Shown: positions 35,285-47,725, numbered from the stretch's first letter. The stretch is 64,000 nt of DNA from Buddleja alternifolia (GCA_019426215.1 CM033394.1:19612195-19676194), one strand, 5' to 3'. The notes: generated from the sequence alone by a model not told the origin. Numbers and translations: made by a program.

Positions 35285-38200
35285 TTCAGTTTTGTACATC
35301 GATAGTGGATCGTCAAGACACATGACGAGTTCTAAAGATCTCCTAATCAACTATCAAGCTACCAACGGTCCTCAAGTTATATTCGGTGATAACTCGAAAG
35401 GTAAAACCAAAGGTATAGGTATCATGCATAAGAGGAACATCATGATTAGTGATGTATATTATGTTGAGGGTCTTAAGCATAATTTGTTACGCATTAGTCA
35501 ATTTTGTGATAAAGGCTTTGAAGTTAAATTTTCAAGCGACTTCTGCTATGTTAACGACGCTAAGACTAAGTCTACTAAATTGAGAGGAAAAAGAACATAC
35601 AATGTGTATTTAGTAGATTGGGATTCTACAATTGATAACAACGCCACATGCTTTGTAGCTAAAAGTCAAAATGAATTGGGTTGGCTATGGCATAGAAAAA
35701 TGAATCACCTCAACTTTAGGGCAATCTCTCAGTTAATATCGCTAAATCTAGTGGAGGGATTGCCTAAGGGTTCCTTTTAGAAGAATCACTTATGTGATGC
35801 ATGTCAAATGGGTAAACAAGTTAAATCATCTTTTAAAAAGAAACCATGCCTATCTACTTCTAGAGTTCTTGAACTATTGCAACTAGATTTCTTTGGTCCT
35901 ATTCAAATCATGAGCGTTAGTGGTAAAAAGTACTCGCTAGTAATAGTTGATGATTTCTCTCGCTATACATGGGTAGAATTCCTAGCGACTAAAGATGAAA
36001 CTAGTATCAAACTCACATCGCTAATTCGTCAATTGCAAACTTATAAAGATTTAAAGGTGACAAGAATTAGAAGCGATAGAAGAACTGAATTTACTAACCA
36101 ATTTGTTGAGAAGTTTTGTATAGACTTTGGAATACTTCATGAGTATTCTGCTCCTAGAACACCTCAACAAAATGGATTTGCCGAGCGACGGAACAAAACG
36201 CTTAAAGAAGCTGCTAAGATGATGCTTGCAGAGTCTAAGCTGCCTCAAAGGTTTTGGGCTGAAGCCATCAACACCGCTTGCTACACTTAGAACCGATGTA
36301 TGATCAAAAAGCAACATGAGAAGACTCTATATGAGTTGTGGAAGGGACGTAAGCCTAACGTTTCATATTTTCATGTATTTGGTTCAAAATGTTTCATTCA
36401 TAAAAATGGATCCCAAAGCCTAAAGACATTTGATCCCAAAGCAGATGAGGGAATCTTTCTAGGCTATGCCAAGAATGGAAAGAGTTTTCGCATCCTAAAT
36501 AAGATCAAATCGAAAGTTGAAGAGTCCATTCATGTTGTGTTTGATGATGCTAACCAAGAACCGAGTAAGGTTAATCCTGATGTTGTAAGAATTGAAGATC
36601 TCACCCAACAAGCGTCACAAATCAATCTTGGTGATGATAGTGATGACGAGATTCGTGTGCCTATTCCCTAAGGATACTCGTGAGGTTAACAATGGTGATA
36701 ATGTCAGAATTGCTGATGATCATGAAGAGAATGATCCTCAAGAGAAAATTGGAACTGTGAATGACGCAGTGACTGCGCAAGAGACAAATGAGGGTTAAGC
36801 AATTGACAACCAAGAGTCTCTCAACCCGTTCCAACCAGACCGCAAATGGCTTAGAGATCATCCACCAGAGCTAGTAATTGGAGACGTTGAAGCACTTATT
36901 AGAACTAGGTCTGCTACAATTAATGAGGCCATGTTTGCAAGCTTCCTATCTCCAATGGAACCAAAGAAAGTGGATGAAGCGCTTAGTGATTCAAGTTGGG
37001 TAGAAGCAATGCAAGAAGAGCTTAACCAATTTAAGAGAAGCAAGGTTTGGACCCTAGTAACAAGACCAACTCACCAAAGAGTTATTGGGACTAGATGGAT
37101 TTTTAGGAACAAGATGGATGAAGATGGTATTGTTATAAGAAACAAAGCCAGATTAGTCGCTCAGGGTTATTGTCAAGAAGAGGGTATTGATTTTGATGAG
37201 ACGTATGCCCCAGTAGCCCGTCTTGAAGCGATTGGTATGTTCCTAGCGTTTGCCGCATTCAACAAGTTCACAGTATACCAAATGGACGTGAAGAGTGCTT
37301 TCTGGAATAGTAAACTCCAAGAAGAAGTCTATGTGGAGCAACCTCCAGGATTCATCAACAACCATGGCAAAAGTATGGTCTATAAATTGGATAAGGCACT
37401 CTATGGCCTTAAACAAGCACCAAGAGCATGGTATGACACACTCTCTATCTTCCTTATAGGTAAAGGCTTCTCAAAAAGCAGCGTTGATACAACGTTATTT
37501 AAAATTACCCATAAAAAAAGATATTCTCTTAGTCCAAATTTATGTTGATGATATTATATTTGGTTCTACTAATAAGCGATTGTGTGAGAAATTTTCAAAA
37601 TTGATGCAAGAACAATTTGAAATGAGCATGATAATTGAATTAAATTTCTTCTTAGGATTACAAGTTAAACAACTCCCTATTGGAATATTTATAAACCAAG
37701 CTAAATATACAAGAGATATTATTAAGAAATTTGGTATGGAAAATGCATCATCTTCAAAAATTCCAATGAGCGAAACGCTTAAGTTAGATAAAGATGAAAG
37801 TGGATAGAAAATTGATATCACTAACTATAGAGGTATCATTGGATCACTCCTTTATCTTACCGCTAGTAGACCTGATATCATGTTTTCGGTATGCATGTGT
37901 GCACGTTTTCAAGCTGATCCTAGAGAGTCACACTTAAATGCCACCAATAGAATCCTTAAATACCTAAAAGGCACACAAAATGTGGGCTTATGGTATCCAA
38001 GGGACTCTCCTTTTAAACTTATTAGTTATTCAGATGCAGATTTTGCAGGATACAAAATAGATATAAAAATTAGTAATGGTACATGTCAATTTCTAGGTGA
38101 TAGACTAATTTTGTGGCATAGTAAGAAACAACAATCCATAGCGACTTCTACCGCTGAGGCAGAATAACTAGCCGCTGGGAGCTGTTGTGTACAAATCCTT

Positions 38201-38488
38201 TGGATGAGGCAACAACTTAGAGATTATGGAACGATCTTAGGTCCTACCCAAATCCATTGTGATAACCAAAGCGCTTTAGCTATGACCCAAAATCCTGTCC
38301 TTCATTCTAGAACCAAACACATTGACATTCGATACCATTTCTTGCGTGATTATGTTCAAAAGAAAGATATCTCCATGCACTTCATTGGAACTGACAAACA
38401 ATTGGCAAATATCTTCACCAAAGCGCTTAACGAACAACGTTTTCTCACTTTGAGAAGTGAATTAGGTATGATCGATCTAAACGCTTAA
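35285..38488 (+). pseudogene. pol: pol of copia copy C (PR-INT-RT-RH), inactivated
   Basis: Domains and order match copy A. The protease DSG is near 35301 (the preceding Trp codon is TTG here). The integrase has DDFSRYTW and SDRRTEF (Gly to Arg), the RT has YVDD at 37541-37552, and RNase H follows to TAA 38488. Damage includes TAG near 35778, TAG near 36288, a one-base gain near 36665, a one- or two-base change in an A-run near 37514, TAG near 37805 and TAA near 38165. The gag-pol frame relation (+1, TAA between) is the same as in copy A. Confidence 0.87.
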
Positions 38489-39475
38489 ATCATAAAGCAT
38501 CATATTTATAGGCATATAATTTAAGGGGAATCCACTTTATGTTTATGTCTAAAGCGTTTACCAAAATCTGAAATAAGTCATCAATTTTAAGGGGAACTTT
38601 AAAATGGTACTCGTCTCAATACATAAAACGACTGTGATAAAAAATGACTTTAAAATTTTATGCATTGATCACTAACACTTATCTTTATGCATGACAAAAA
38701 TCAATCTTCAATAAATGAAAATGTCTTTTATAAATTCAAACGATTGATTTTATCTCAAACTTTAAGAAATTAAATTCTGCTCTCAAAAAGACTTCAGCGT
38801 TAAAAAGATTCCCACTTTAACGCTTAGTGAATTTCTCTAAAAACCATGCATAGTTTTCATCGCTAAAAGTAACGTGTGGATAAGTCCAAAAGATTAGATT
38901 TGACAACTGCTCACACGTGCTTATCAAATCAAACTGACGGTTAATGATTCCTATCTAAAACCTAGGCGGTTCAGTAACTGCACATGTCTGAGGACGTGTC
39001 AGTGTGCTATCAGGCTCTACAGGATAGACCTCAACAGAAAACTGAAGAGTAACGGCTGCAAGTGATTGAGTTCAGAGTGGGTAGCTCCAGTAGACCCATA
39101 GATCATGGAACAAATAGGGTGGGTAGGCCCAAGCGCGTGCATTTCACGCTGAAAAATTTAAAATTCAAACGTTTTCAAAAAGTAACTGCGGATCCGAAAA
39201 ACTTTATATTTCACAGCAGTTAACCTATTTTACCGTACTTTTTGACATCCGTATTTATGTGTAAACGGCTCAGATTTCTGTTTGTCATTAACTTCTGTAC
39301 ACGTGTCATTCATCTACCAGTTGAGGAATTACTTTTGCCTCCTATTTAAACCCTTCAAAACTTTTACAGTAAAACTTTATCACTTCCAAATTCCTCTACT
39401 GTAAAAGTTCTTTCTCTCTAAAGGCAAAAATAACATCTTTTCCTCTCCTCAACCGAAGTTTTCTCTAGTTCTTCA
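38489..39475 (+). promoter_or_regulatory. pol-ORF3 intergenic region of copy C
   Basis: It matches 5533-6418 of copy A, including the two G-rich purine runs after pol (about 38521 and 38589), G-boxes at 38914-38919 and 39300-39305, and a TATA-like TATTTAAA at 39343-39350. It has about 120 extra bases (about 39013-39132) that copy A lacks. No coding frame is visible. Confidence 0.5.
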
Positions 39476-40715
39476 ATGGCACCGAATTCTTCAAAATCTG
39501 CTGCTGGAAAATCTTCCAAACCAGAGAAACCAGTCACTATTAATGTCGGTTTTCTTGTTAACTGGGACTGTCTGTTCGATAACTAGAATTTCCCTCTGAG
39601 GACTGTTCTTCCACTCGTCCAGGAGTCTGGTTTATATGATATGCTAACTACTATTTTCAACTTCTTTGAGGAAGAAACCCTATTCTTCTTCAAGAATGCA
39701 AAAATCTCCGACGATGGAAACTCCATTTCCTGCGTCTTTCCTTTTGCCCGTGAGACCTTCATTCTCACTCCTTCTCTAATTTCATCTTTACTGAACTTAC
39801 CAAACGATGGTGCCAAAGTTGAAACTGTTACTCTTGGAGATGCTACCAAGGTCTGGGCATTGATCAAGAAAAATGAAGTTGAAGCTGCCTATGAACCCAA
39901 TTTCAAGAAAAATGACATGAAGAGTGAATATGTCATTCTTGCGGACATATGTGCCAAAATGATCGAATGCAGAAAGGGAAGCTTCGATAAGGTTACAAAC
40001 CTTCAATACAAGATGATGGTGGCCATTCTGAGCAAACCGAAGATAAATTGGTCACTTTACATTTTTAATCGCTTCAAGGCAACGATGGCCAAGTCAATTA
40101 ATCCCAAGCCTTAAGGGATTATTTTAAGTCAAATTCTTAGCGCTAGCGGTTACACCAATTCCACTGGAAAGAAGATCCCAGCGCTCAAGTTTTATGGAAA
40201 GAAGATATTCAGCGAGCTGCTCAAACCAAGAAAACGAGGTGGTGCAGTGGTTCCCAAAGATGAGCGTGAGCGACTTCTTGCTGAAGGAGTTGTTCGTAGC
40301 GATGATGAAGAGAAAACGTCTTCGTCTTCATCATCATCTTTATCGGAAAAAGAGGTGGTGGTTAAGCTACCCAAACGAAAGATCGCTGTTAAGGTTGCTA
40401 AGCTAGCCAAGCCAGCAAAGAAGCAGAAGCAGAAGCCGGAGCCCAAGAAGAAACAAAAGTCTCCTTCTCCTTCTCTTAAATCTCCCTCTCCTCCACCTAC
40501 TTTCATCATCTCTCCAGAAGAGGACGAAGAGGTAGAAGAAGTACCGCTTGCCCGAAGGCGTACTCCTTCATCCACTCCAGCTGCTTCGACAAGCGCTCCA
40601 ACAGAGCCAGCGCTTGAAAAGCCAGCGAGTGTTCCACCTCCTTCTGACGCTGGTCTAGAAATCAGCTCTGATCCTAAAGCTTATGCTCAATCTGAAAGGC
40701 TTTCTCATGTTCGGG

Positions 40716-40797
40716 GTAAGTACTTGTGTTAAGCAACGTCATTTATCCTTTCCTCGTTAGTTTCCAGTCCCTAACGCTAGGATAAAATCTTTTTCAG
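40716..40797 (+). other. ORF3 intron 1, copy C (82 nt, phase 1)
   Basis: The borders are CGGG|GTAAGT and TTTTTCAG|CCG, with the branch-like CTAAC kept. It is the counterpart of 7701-7781. Confidence 0.7.
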
Positions 40798-40983
40798 CCG
40801 AGTGTGAAGCAAATATTTAGACTGTTCTTAACCCTCTTGAGGATTTGCATATTCCCATCTGTGCTGATCCCATTACTTCTTTTCTCGATTTAGATCTAGA
40901 AGAAGTTGTTCCGGAGCCTGAGGAAATTATACCAACCATAGAAACAGATCAAGCGACTGAGACAGTCGATGATAATCCTCAGG

Positions 40984-41064
40984 GTAAGCGTTTTAGTCCT
41001 TTTTTTTGTAATTTCTACTTAGTAGAAATTTTGCTTGCTTTTCTCAAGCGCTTACATGTATCAG
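40984..41064 (+). other. ORF3 intron 2, copy C (81 nt, phase 1)
   Basis: The borders are CAGG|GTAAGC and TGTATCAG|CTC. It is the counterpart of 7968-8046. Here 81 nt happens to be an open frame, which explains a longer raw ORF across it. Confidence 0.68.
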
Positions 41065-41630
41065 CTCAAGAAGTACCAAATGCTGATGCACCTCCACATT
41101 CAGAGGTCCCCATTGAAGTAGATGTTGATATGGTAACTGTTGTGGATATCGCTAAAGAAGTAGCTCAAGTCCTTCCTGACGCTGAAACTTCACCAATTAG
41201 TGAAGCGACTGAAGATGCTGAGCGGTTGATAGAAGTGGCCCCTATTCCAACAGAAGAAATTGCCTTTGTTCCTACTCCAACTGGTTCTCCTCCTCGTGTC
41301 ATCGATTTATTTCCTTGCGGATTTTCTTCCGAAGTTCAATTTTATTATGCCGCTAGAGAACGAGACACTCAAACCTTTGCTGAATCAGAAATCAGTTTTC
41401 AAAACACTCTTCATCGGCTTGATGTTTCCAACACTGACAAATTTGAATTCTTCGAGCGATTCGCCGACCTTGGTCTCTAAAATCTGGAGCCTCTTCAATC
41501 TTGACTTGAGTATATACGAAGACCAGCGTTCAACAGAACAGAATTTGACGAGAAGCGATTTAATTTCACCGGTCGCTCTGATGAGTCTTTTTATCCTTTG
41601 CGCCAGACTAAGATCGTCATCAAGAATCCC

Positions 41631-42079
41631 TACTACTAAAACACATAACATGCATTCTTTAATACTTTCCTACCCCCCAAACTTAACTCCAACATTGTCA
41701 CCAATGTTGCACAAGCTAAAACATGGAAATTGAAAAAGAAAAAAAGAAAAGAAAAATACTACTGACTAGGATGTTGAAAAGCAAACCTAAATTCTTCATG
41801 CGTGTTTTTCTGTGTAAGTTTACTAAAAAAGCTCCTATTCCAATATCGTTCCAACTTCAGTATTTTTATAGAGATAACTACTAATCATCAAAAAAAACTC
41901 AAACCAAGCATTAAAATATCCAACATAATTAACATAAATAAATATAACAAAAACAAAACATTCAGAAAGTTAAACATATATAAACAAAACATAAAATAAT
42001 CATAAAAAAAAAACTAACATCCATTAAAAGAAAATAAAACAGATAAATAAATCTAGACTGTCACTACTCATCAGCCTCA
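41631..42079 (-). other. 3' non-coding part of element G
   Basis: There is no gene. The minus strand carries ACATTGGTGACAATGT (about 41692-41707) followed by a G-rich run (about 41676-41684), the counterpart of 31680-31720 in element B. The rest is A-rich. Confidence 0.6.
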
Positions 42080-43330
42080 ACATCATCATCATCCTCCTCA
42101 TCATCATTTAAGTCATCCTCATCAAACATATAAGCACCACGGGTGGAAGTAGGACCAGGCAAACGATGGAACTCCGAAACAGAGGAATAGGCATAGACAG
42201 TCCTCCTCACAGATAAATTCATCTCTAGAGCTAGATGCCTATAGTACTAGCTCATCATCTGGAAATTAGTCGTGGTCAACGACATCCCCATCTAAAAAGT
42301 ATCCTCCAATACAGTTATGCGGGTCTGTAGATGGTTCACATTTCTCCTTAGATCAGTTATAGTAGTCGGTGCTAGTGCAGTTGCTGAACTTGAGCTCTGA
42401 CCCTGTGAAGTTTGTGCCCTCTTCCCCCCCCCCCCCCCCCCCCCCCCCAACTGGTGCCCTCATCTTGTCGGAGTTGTTGATCGGAATACCATCCTCCTCT
42501 GAGACGTCATCCTCATACTCTGGTACTTGAGCCATCTTATACAGGGCTGTGATCAAGGATGGGAAGATAAACGGAGTCTTGTTCTTATTTTCCATCTTTG
42601 CCTTCGTCTTTTTCTTTTTCTCTTCTTCCTTTCTAAATTTTTCAATCTTCCCATTTAAAGCTTTGTTAATCAAGTTCACAAAGTTAATCTTCTTATTCTA
42701 CAGAATAGCATAGATCAATATAGCTTTGTCTCTCGTCACCTCCGACTTATTCATAGTTAGGAGGATGCAGTGACGGATCAACTCATACCAAAATACCACC
42801 ACGAGTGTCAGGTCCCCTCGGCAAAGACAACTACCCCCAGGGCTCCACTCAGAACCCTCGACAGTAATCCCCTGCCGGACTGTCTCCAAATCCACCTGAT
42901 ACTGCCCCACATTTCTTATCATAGCAGTATACTCGCACTCGTCTGGAACTGTCAATCCCAAATTATTCTGTATCTGTTCTGGTGAGATATCGATTACAGT
43001 GCCTTGGACCCGAATCAAGTCCATATCCAAATACTCCTCTCTCCAGTACATCTCCGTCGCGTGGGCATAAAACTTCTGGACCCACTGTACCACTATCTTG
43101 TGTGGCTCTTCATAGAACGGCTCCAACATGTGGAAACGGATGATGCCGGTAACTGCCTTAGACAGACCTATAATTGGACGCTCTTTCAGAATCATCCTCG
43201 TAGTCAATTGCCTATATATGCTCTGGACAATCAAGTTATTGAACCAGAAGTCCAATTGCTCAGTCTCCGACCCCTAAACATTCTCCGGCATCGGGTTGGG
43301 GTTCCTAGATGAACTACCGCTCCTCCTCTT
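42080..43330 (-). pseudogene. Envelope-position ORF of element G (plant transposon-protein-like), broken
   Basis: This ORF sits where Athila-like elements carry their extra gene. The minus-strand frame runs 43255-42698 and 42679-42353, separated by a stop, with another stop near 43274. Features such as RVQGTVIDISPEQIQNNLGL and a later FPSLITALYKMA fit the putative plant transposon protein domain seen in retroelement proteins. A run of 25 C (42424-42448) reads as poly-Gly and probably shifts the frame. The C-terminus toward 42080 is Asp/Glu-rich. I see no clear membrane segment. Function is unknown and the copy is dead. Confidence 0.6.
42424..42448. repeat. Homopolymer run of 25 C
   Basis: This uninterrupted C run lies inside the envelope-position ORF of element G (poly-G on the coding strand). 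It may be length-variable or an assembly weak point. Confidence 0.9.
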
Positions 43331-44410
43331 CTCCTCACCATTATTCAGAAATCAAAACTAAAATTAAACCCAAATTTACTACTGCAGCTCCAACAACAGC
43401 CCACAATCCTCAATCAACCAAAGCAAGCAACAACTCCGCAACAATCTACAAATTCACACAAATCCACAAACAACAAGCCCCACACGACTTCAAAATAAAA
43501 TTTTGTTGAGAGAGTTAAGCCAATCACTCACCAGACAGAAGCAAATTTTGAAACTGTAGAACGCACACCTGAACATTGTGAAGACCACGTTCGAACGTTG
43601 CAGCTAGGGCGTGATTCTTTGACTGTTTCAAAAGGAGATTACTGTGCTCTTTTTGATAGAGAAGATCATGGGGACGATTAGAGTGGTGGTGTGGGTTTTA
43701 ATTTGGCAAAGATGGAGTTTTTAAAGGGGGAATTCTCTTGAATTTGAAAGGTTAGGACATTTAGGGGTATTTGGACTACTTCCGAACGTTTTAAAATGAA
43801 GAGTCACCCCAACGTTTGAGTTTATATATATATATATTTTGTTTTTGTTCTTTTGAAATTGAGCTCCACGTTTGAACTTTGTGAATCCGCACATTCGGAT
43901 GTTGAGTACTGGATTACGCCCAAACGCTTTAATGCACACGTTCGAACGTTGAGTTCGTGAAAAATTGTATTGTTTCAAAAAATGTCACCCACTCCAAAGC
44001 ATAAACTAGATGATGTCATAACATGCCTAGGACTTTGTATCTAGAAAAAAAAACATAAAAAGAAAAAATTAAACTACAAAACCAAACAACTAAAACACAA
44101 CAAAAAGAAGACAAAAGACAAAAAATTAAAATGCTTGGGTTGGCTCCTAAGAGGCGCTTGTTTAGAGTCAATAGCTTGAATTTTCAAGTTGTTCAAGGAG
44201 GTTCAAGACGTGGACTGCACGACTCGTCCACCTTCCTATCATTTTTCGGAATAAGCTGAATTCTAATACTGGTTGCTGGTAATGATCTTGCAGTATCAAT
44301 CATACAATTCTCCAATAGTTTCTTTTAAATTCTTTGTGACTCATTTTTTGAGGATCATCTGAAGAATGTTTCTACAGTCTCTCAACACTTAAAGGATTAA
44401 CTGTATTTAA
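43331..44410 (-). other. Spacer of element G with recurring CGTTCGAACG motif
   Basis: There is no gene. Palindromic words of the type ACGTTCGAACGT recur here (about 43572, 43788, 43809, 43867, 43889 and 43937). The landmark rc of GGAGCCAACCC is at about 44141-44151, just downstream of the protease on the minus strand. Confidence 0.55.
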
Positions 44411-45640
44411 TTATGAATGATTCAGATAAGCATATAGGTGATGTTTTTCCTTGAACGCATTAAGACTTATTCTTTTTCGTCTGATATTCAAGATTAACTT
44501 CCCATTTACCTTATCAAGCGTGGCCTTACCAGTGGCTAGAAAAAGTTTTCCTATGATCAGAGGTGTGGTGCAGAAATCACCCCTTTCGCCAATCACAAAA
44601 TCTACTGGGAAGTGATATTTGTAAATCTTCACTAGCACATCCTCGATAACTCCCTTCAAGTGGTTGAAGGACGCGTCTTCGAGTTTGAACACTTTATCTG
44701 ATGAAATTAATCCACTAAACCCCAACTTTTTGAACCATGTGTAATGAAGTAGATTATATCTTCTTTCCTTATCTAGAATAACATGATCTCCTATAGTGCA
44801 TGAGATAGATAACAATTCTGAATCCTTATTCTGCATTGACAGTATTTCGGTGGCAGTTACGGGGCAAACTTCCTTCCAAGATTGTTTATTCATCAGAATG
44901 TCCCTTGACAGTTTCGAGATACACTGCATATGCAAAATAGACTCGATAAGGGGTTTGTTGACCTTCACCTTTCTTAAAGTATCCAAGATTTGATCAAATT
45001 TACTCTTTTCTCTTTCCAGGGCTAACGGGAATGGTAAACAAAAGTTTTGAGGTGGAGAAAAAGTGGAAATGGATTTATCGGGATTAGGGCTAACTTCACA
45101 GGACATTCAGACGTCAGGAGTCACCACGTTCGAATGTTGCATGTAGCACGTTCAAATGGTCTGACTAAAACGTTCGGATGTCAATAATGGCTCATCGAAT
45201 TTCAACTTATTCACACACGCTCAAACGTTGAGTGTGTCATGTTTGGACGTTGAATTCTGGGCGTGAATTTCTGGACTTTCTTCTTGCTCTTCTTCTCTTT
45301 CCTCCAGTGTCGTGATACTGCACTATTGTCCCTTTGCTTCTTTTTCGTTCCCTGTTGATACTTCCTCGAATATTTTCACAGGGGTAATACGTGGCAATTT
45401 CTCAATCTGAAGCCTTGTTTTTCTCAACCCTTGGTAGATTTCCCTCATTAACTTCTTGAAATCCCCATAAGTAAAATCGACTTTTGGAACCTGGACAAGG
45501 TTCTGTATTTGATTCTGTTGCGGAAGGACATTAGCTATCACCGACACGATAATTAGCATAGGTGAATCAATCATGGGTGATACATCCCAAGGAAGCGGTG
45601 GAACTACTAACGGTTTCATATCTCGTATAGTGTTTTGTAA
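44411..45640 (-). pseudogene. gag C-terminus and protease of element G, broken
   Basis: The minus-strand frame 45619-45323 is an N-terminal gag piece, and 45106-44411 is the gag end and protease. The protease fold is recognisable by WFKKLG and LIIGKLFLATGKATLD, but the catalytic DTGAS is replaced by DKERR near 44770, so it is inactive. The linker (45110-45260) repeats CGTTCGAATG-type words. Most of the gag capsid domain is missing when compared with element B. Confidence 0.68.
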
Positions 45641-45735
45641 TTAGGTGATTTCTTATTTTAGCCTCCATTCTTAGAATCCTGAAAATTAAAAAAAAATTAG
45701 ACTTGCAATTAAATCAAAAACTAAAATAAACAAAT

Positions 45736-45752
45736 CCCCGACAACGACGCCA
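45736..45752 (-). other. Primer-binding site of element G
   Basis: The minus strand reads TGGCGTCGTTGTCGGGG, the Athila-type primer site with two changes from element B, six bases from the LTR. Confidence 0.75.
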
Positions 45753-45758
45753 AAAACT

Positions 45759-46797
45759 TGACACGATAGAACTCCACTTATTTTTACAGCAAGAGGATTG
45801 GTCGTATGTAGTAATAAAGTGGACAATTAAGTCCGGGATGTCGAACCTACAGAGATTTGTATTATAATTTTACAAGAATTAACACAAGTATAAAATCGAA
45901 ACTTTTATAAACAAAACAAGAAATATAATTAAATAAGATTTAAATAGGATAACTAGAACTATGGTGATAAAAGCAATTAAGACTCACACATCAGTACTGA
46001 TTTACTTGTTTCATATATGATCGTTATTTCTTCAAGTTATTAGACTACAATGCTATGGTGAAAAATTCCTTAAGGTTGTAATTATTTGGACCCCTCGCCC
46101 ATGATAACCTATACTAGATTGGGTATAGCAATCTCTACTGCATGCATTAAACATTAGAATTCTTCCCAAATTTATTGAGATTTATCCCTCCAAATAAACC
46201 TGGCTAACAGCATCCGGAGTATGTAGCTATCCCTAGCATCAATTGACTTAGAAGATATTATGATTTTCTCTGCACCTTAACTTACTTTCTACCAAGCAGA
46301 TAAACTAGGCAATAATTCGACACATGGTAGCTAATCATATGAAGATGGTAAAAGCACAAAAATCACAATACATAGCAATCATAGAATTAACTTGAATCAA
46401 ACAACTATCATATATTGTCCAAGATCAATCTGGCCTTTGTATGGTCTTAATCTAAGAAATTAGTTCATAATTATAAAAGAAAAGATAAAAAGAAAAAGAT
46501 AAATATTTATAGACAAAAATCTATCTAGATCTAAGAAACTCCCTTGTATAGAAGATGATATCCTTCCTTCTTCTTGTTCTTCACAATATGTAATCTTGAT
46601 CCAAAAGTAACCAAGAATAAATGTAAAATAAACCTAACCCTAAGCTAAACTAACGTGTATATTTTACCTATTGGAAAAACTACTCTCTCTCTCTCTCTCT
46701 CTCTCTCTTTGCTTCCGCATCTTATATTTATAGGTGTAGTGTAGAAAGAGTCCGTTTAGGTTTAGAATTGGAAATTTTCAAAATGTTTCTGCCGAAG
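45759..46797 (-). repeat. 5' LTR of element G, truncated
   Basis: On the plus strand it begins TGACACGATAGA and matches the gypsy LTRs at 14036 and 59049. It is lost at about 46797 where copia LTR sequence takes over. It contains a (CT)13 run at 46683-46708. Confidence 0.68.
46683..46708. repeat. (CT)13 microsatellite
   Basis: This is a perfect CT dinucleotide run of 26 bases inside the truncated LTR of element G. Confidence 0.9.
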
Positions 46798-47725
46798 TCT
46801 TTGGCCAAAGCATAAAATGACCTCGGCTCATTATGAGCTAAGCATATGGTCAAGTCATGTGAGTTTGACTAAAGCCATGACTCTCACTTGACTGGGATAC
46901 AAGAATAAAAGGTTTATACACGTACGGTATTCACAGCGTATATGGTTTGGAATGATCCTATTCATTCGATCTCAATTGGGATACGATGTGAGCCACATGA
47001 TTAGCTAGGTGTTACTCACATCCTTTTGGTTTCCTCCCAATTGCCTTTTGAGACGAACCTAAAGAGTCGCGCTTAAAGGAAGTGCAAAAAGAAAATCGTA
47101 GGAAAAGACTTGAGAGAATTTTCGGTATTGGATGTCGAGATTAATTAACTAATCATTAGATGATTTTATTAATTAATTAAGTTAATGAATTAATTAATTC
47201 TTCATGGGAATTTAATTATAATATTAACATGAATTTAATTAATTTATTTATTGGATAAATAATATTAATTATTTAATTAATTAATAAACAAAAGCCTGAA
47301 GGCTAGAAAGCCTACAAGTGGGCGTCCAAAGTGGATGCCCATATGGGGCTTATGAAGCCTAGGTTATTGTTTTCTATTGTAGTATATATATACTACTTAG
47401 TGAAAAAATAACTAGGTCAAGAGAATTAACTCACAAACTTTCTCTCCAAATCAAACACTTCTCCCTTTCTCTCTCACTCTAGCCGTCCATCAAGGTGAAG
47501 AAGAAGGTGATTTTCATTTTTGACTCCGGCGTGGCAATTTAGAAATAGCGACGGATTTGTTGTTCAAGAAAGTATTGCATAACTGGTTCAGATTTCAACA
47601 TACGCGAGAACGGTAATTAATTTCGTAAAACTCAATTTAAATACGAGAAATAGAGATGAGCCACTAGGATTAAACTTATAATTCTTCCGCCGTGTTTTTG
47701 TTTTTATGCAATTTTTCCCCACAAT
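46798..47725 (+). repeat. Copia LTR fragment (E/F type), right part
   Basis: It shares with LTRs E and F the blocks GTGAGTTTGACT, GACTCTCACTTGA, CTAGGTGTTAC and the TTAATTAA-rich stretch (about 47140-47290). A TATA-like TATATATATAC lies at about 47384, followed by a CT-rich leader. The right end is about 47725; no primer site follows. Confidence 0.6.

Larger units (their letters stand above)
23447..41630 (+). mobile_element. Ty1/copia element C (SIRE/Maximus-like), split by gypsy B, 3' truncated
   Basis: The order is 5' LTR, primer site, gag, insertion B, rest of gag, pol, intergenic region and the first part of ORF3. The left flank CTAAA (23442-23446) would be the target duplication, but the right end is missing. 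It stops in exon 3 of ORF3 at about 41630, matching position 8626 of copy A, where reverse gypsy G begins. No 3' LTR can be assigned with certainty. Confidence 0.85.
39476..41630 (+). pseudogene. ORF3 of copia copy C, 3' truncated
   Basis: Inferred exons are 39476-40715, 40798-40983 (186 nt, the same length as in copy A) and 41065 onward. The start ATG and the domain order match copy A: N-terminal globular region, acidic/Ser stretch, Lys-rich and SPSP stretch (about 40380-40500). Stops occur at TAG 39584, TAA near 40112, TAG in exon 2 (about 40819) and TAA 41478. The frame of exon 3 is open where copy A has a one-base loss. The gene is cut at about 41630 by element G sequence; some 2 kb of exon 3 is missing. 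Function is unknown, as for copy A. Confidence 0.75.
41631..46797 (-). mobile_element. Gypsy element G: Athila-like, reverse, truncated at both ends
   Basis: Read on the minus strand the order is 5' LTR part, primer site, gag remnant, protease, the landmark GGAGCCAACCC, an envelope-position ORF, the ACATTGGTGACAATGT landmark with a G-rich run, then truncation. RT, RNase H and integrase are missing between protease and the first landmark. Many stops show it is old. It joins ORF3 of copy C directly at about 41630. Confidence 0.75.

Noticed and set aside
43004..43312. Plus-strand ORFs over the envelope-position gene of element G (42770-43509)
   Set aside because: The minus strand carries the recognisable domain; the plus-strand frames have no family resemblance.
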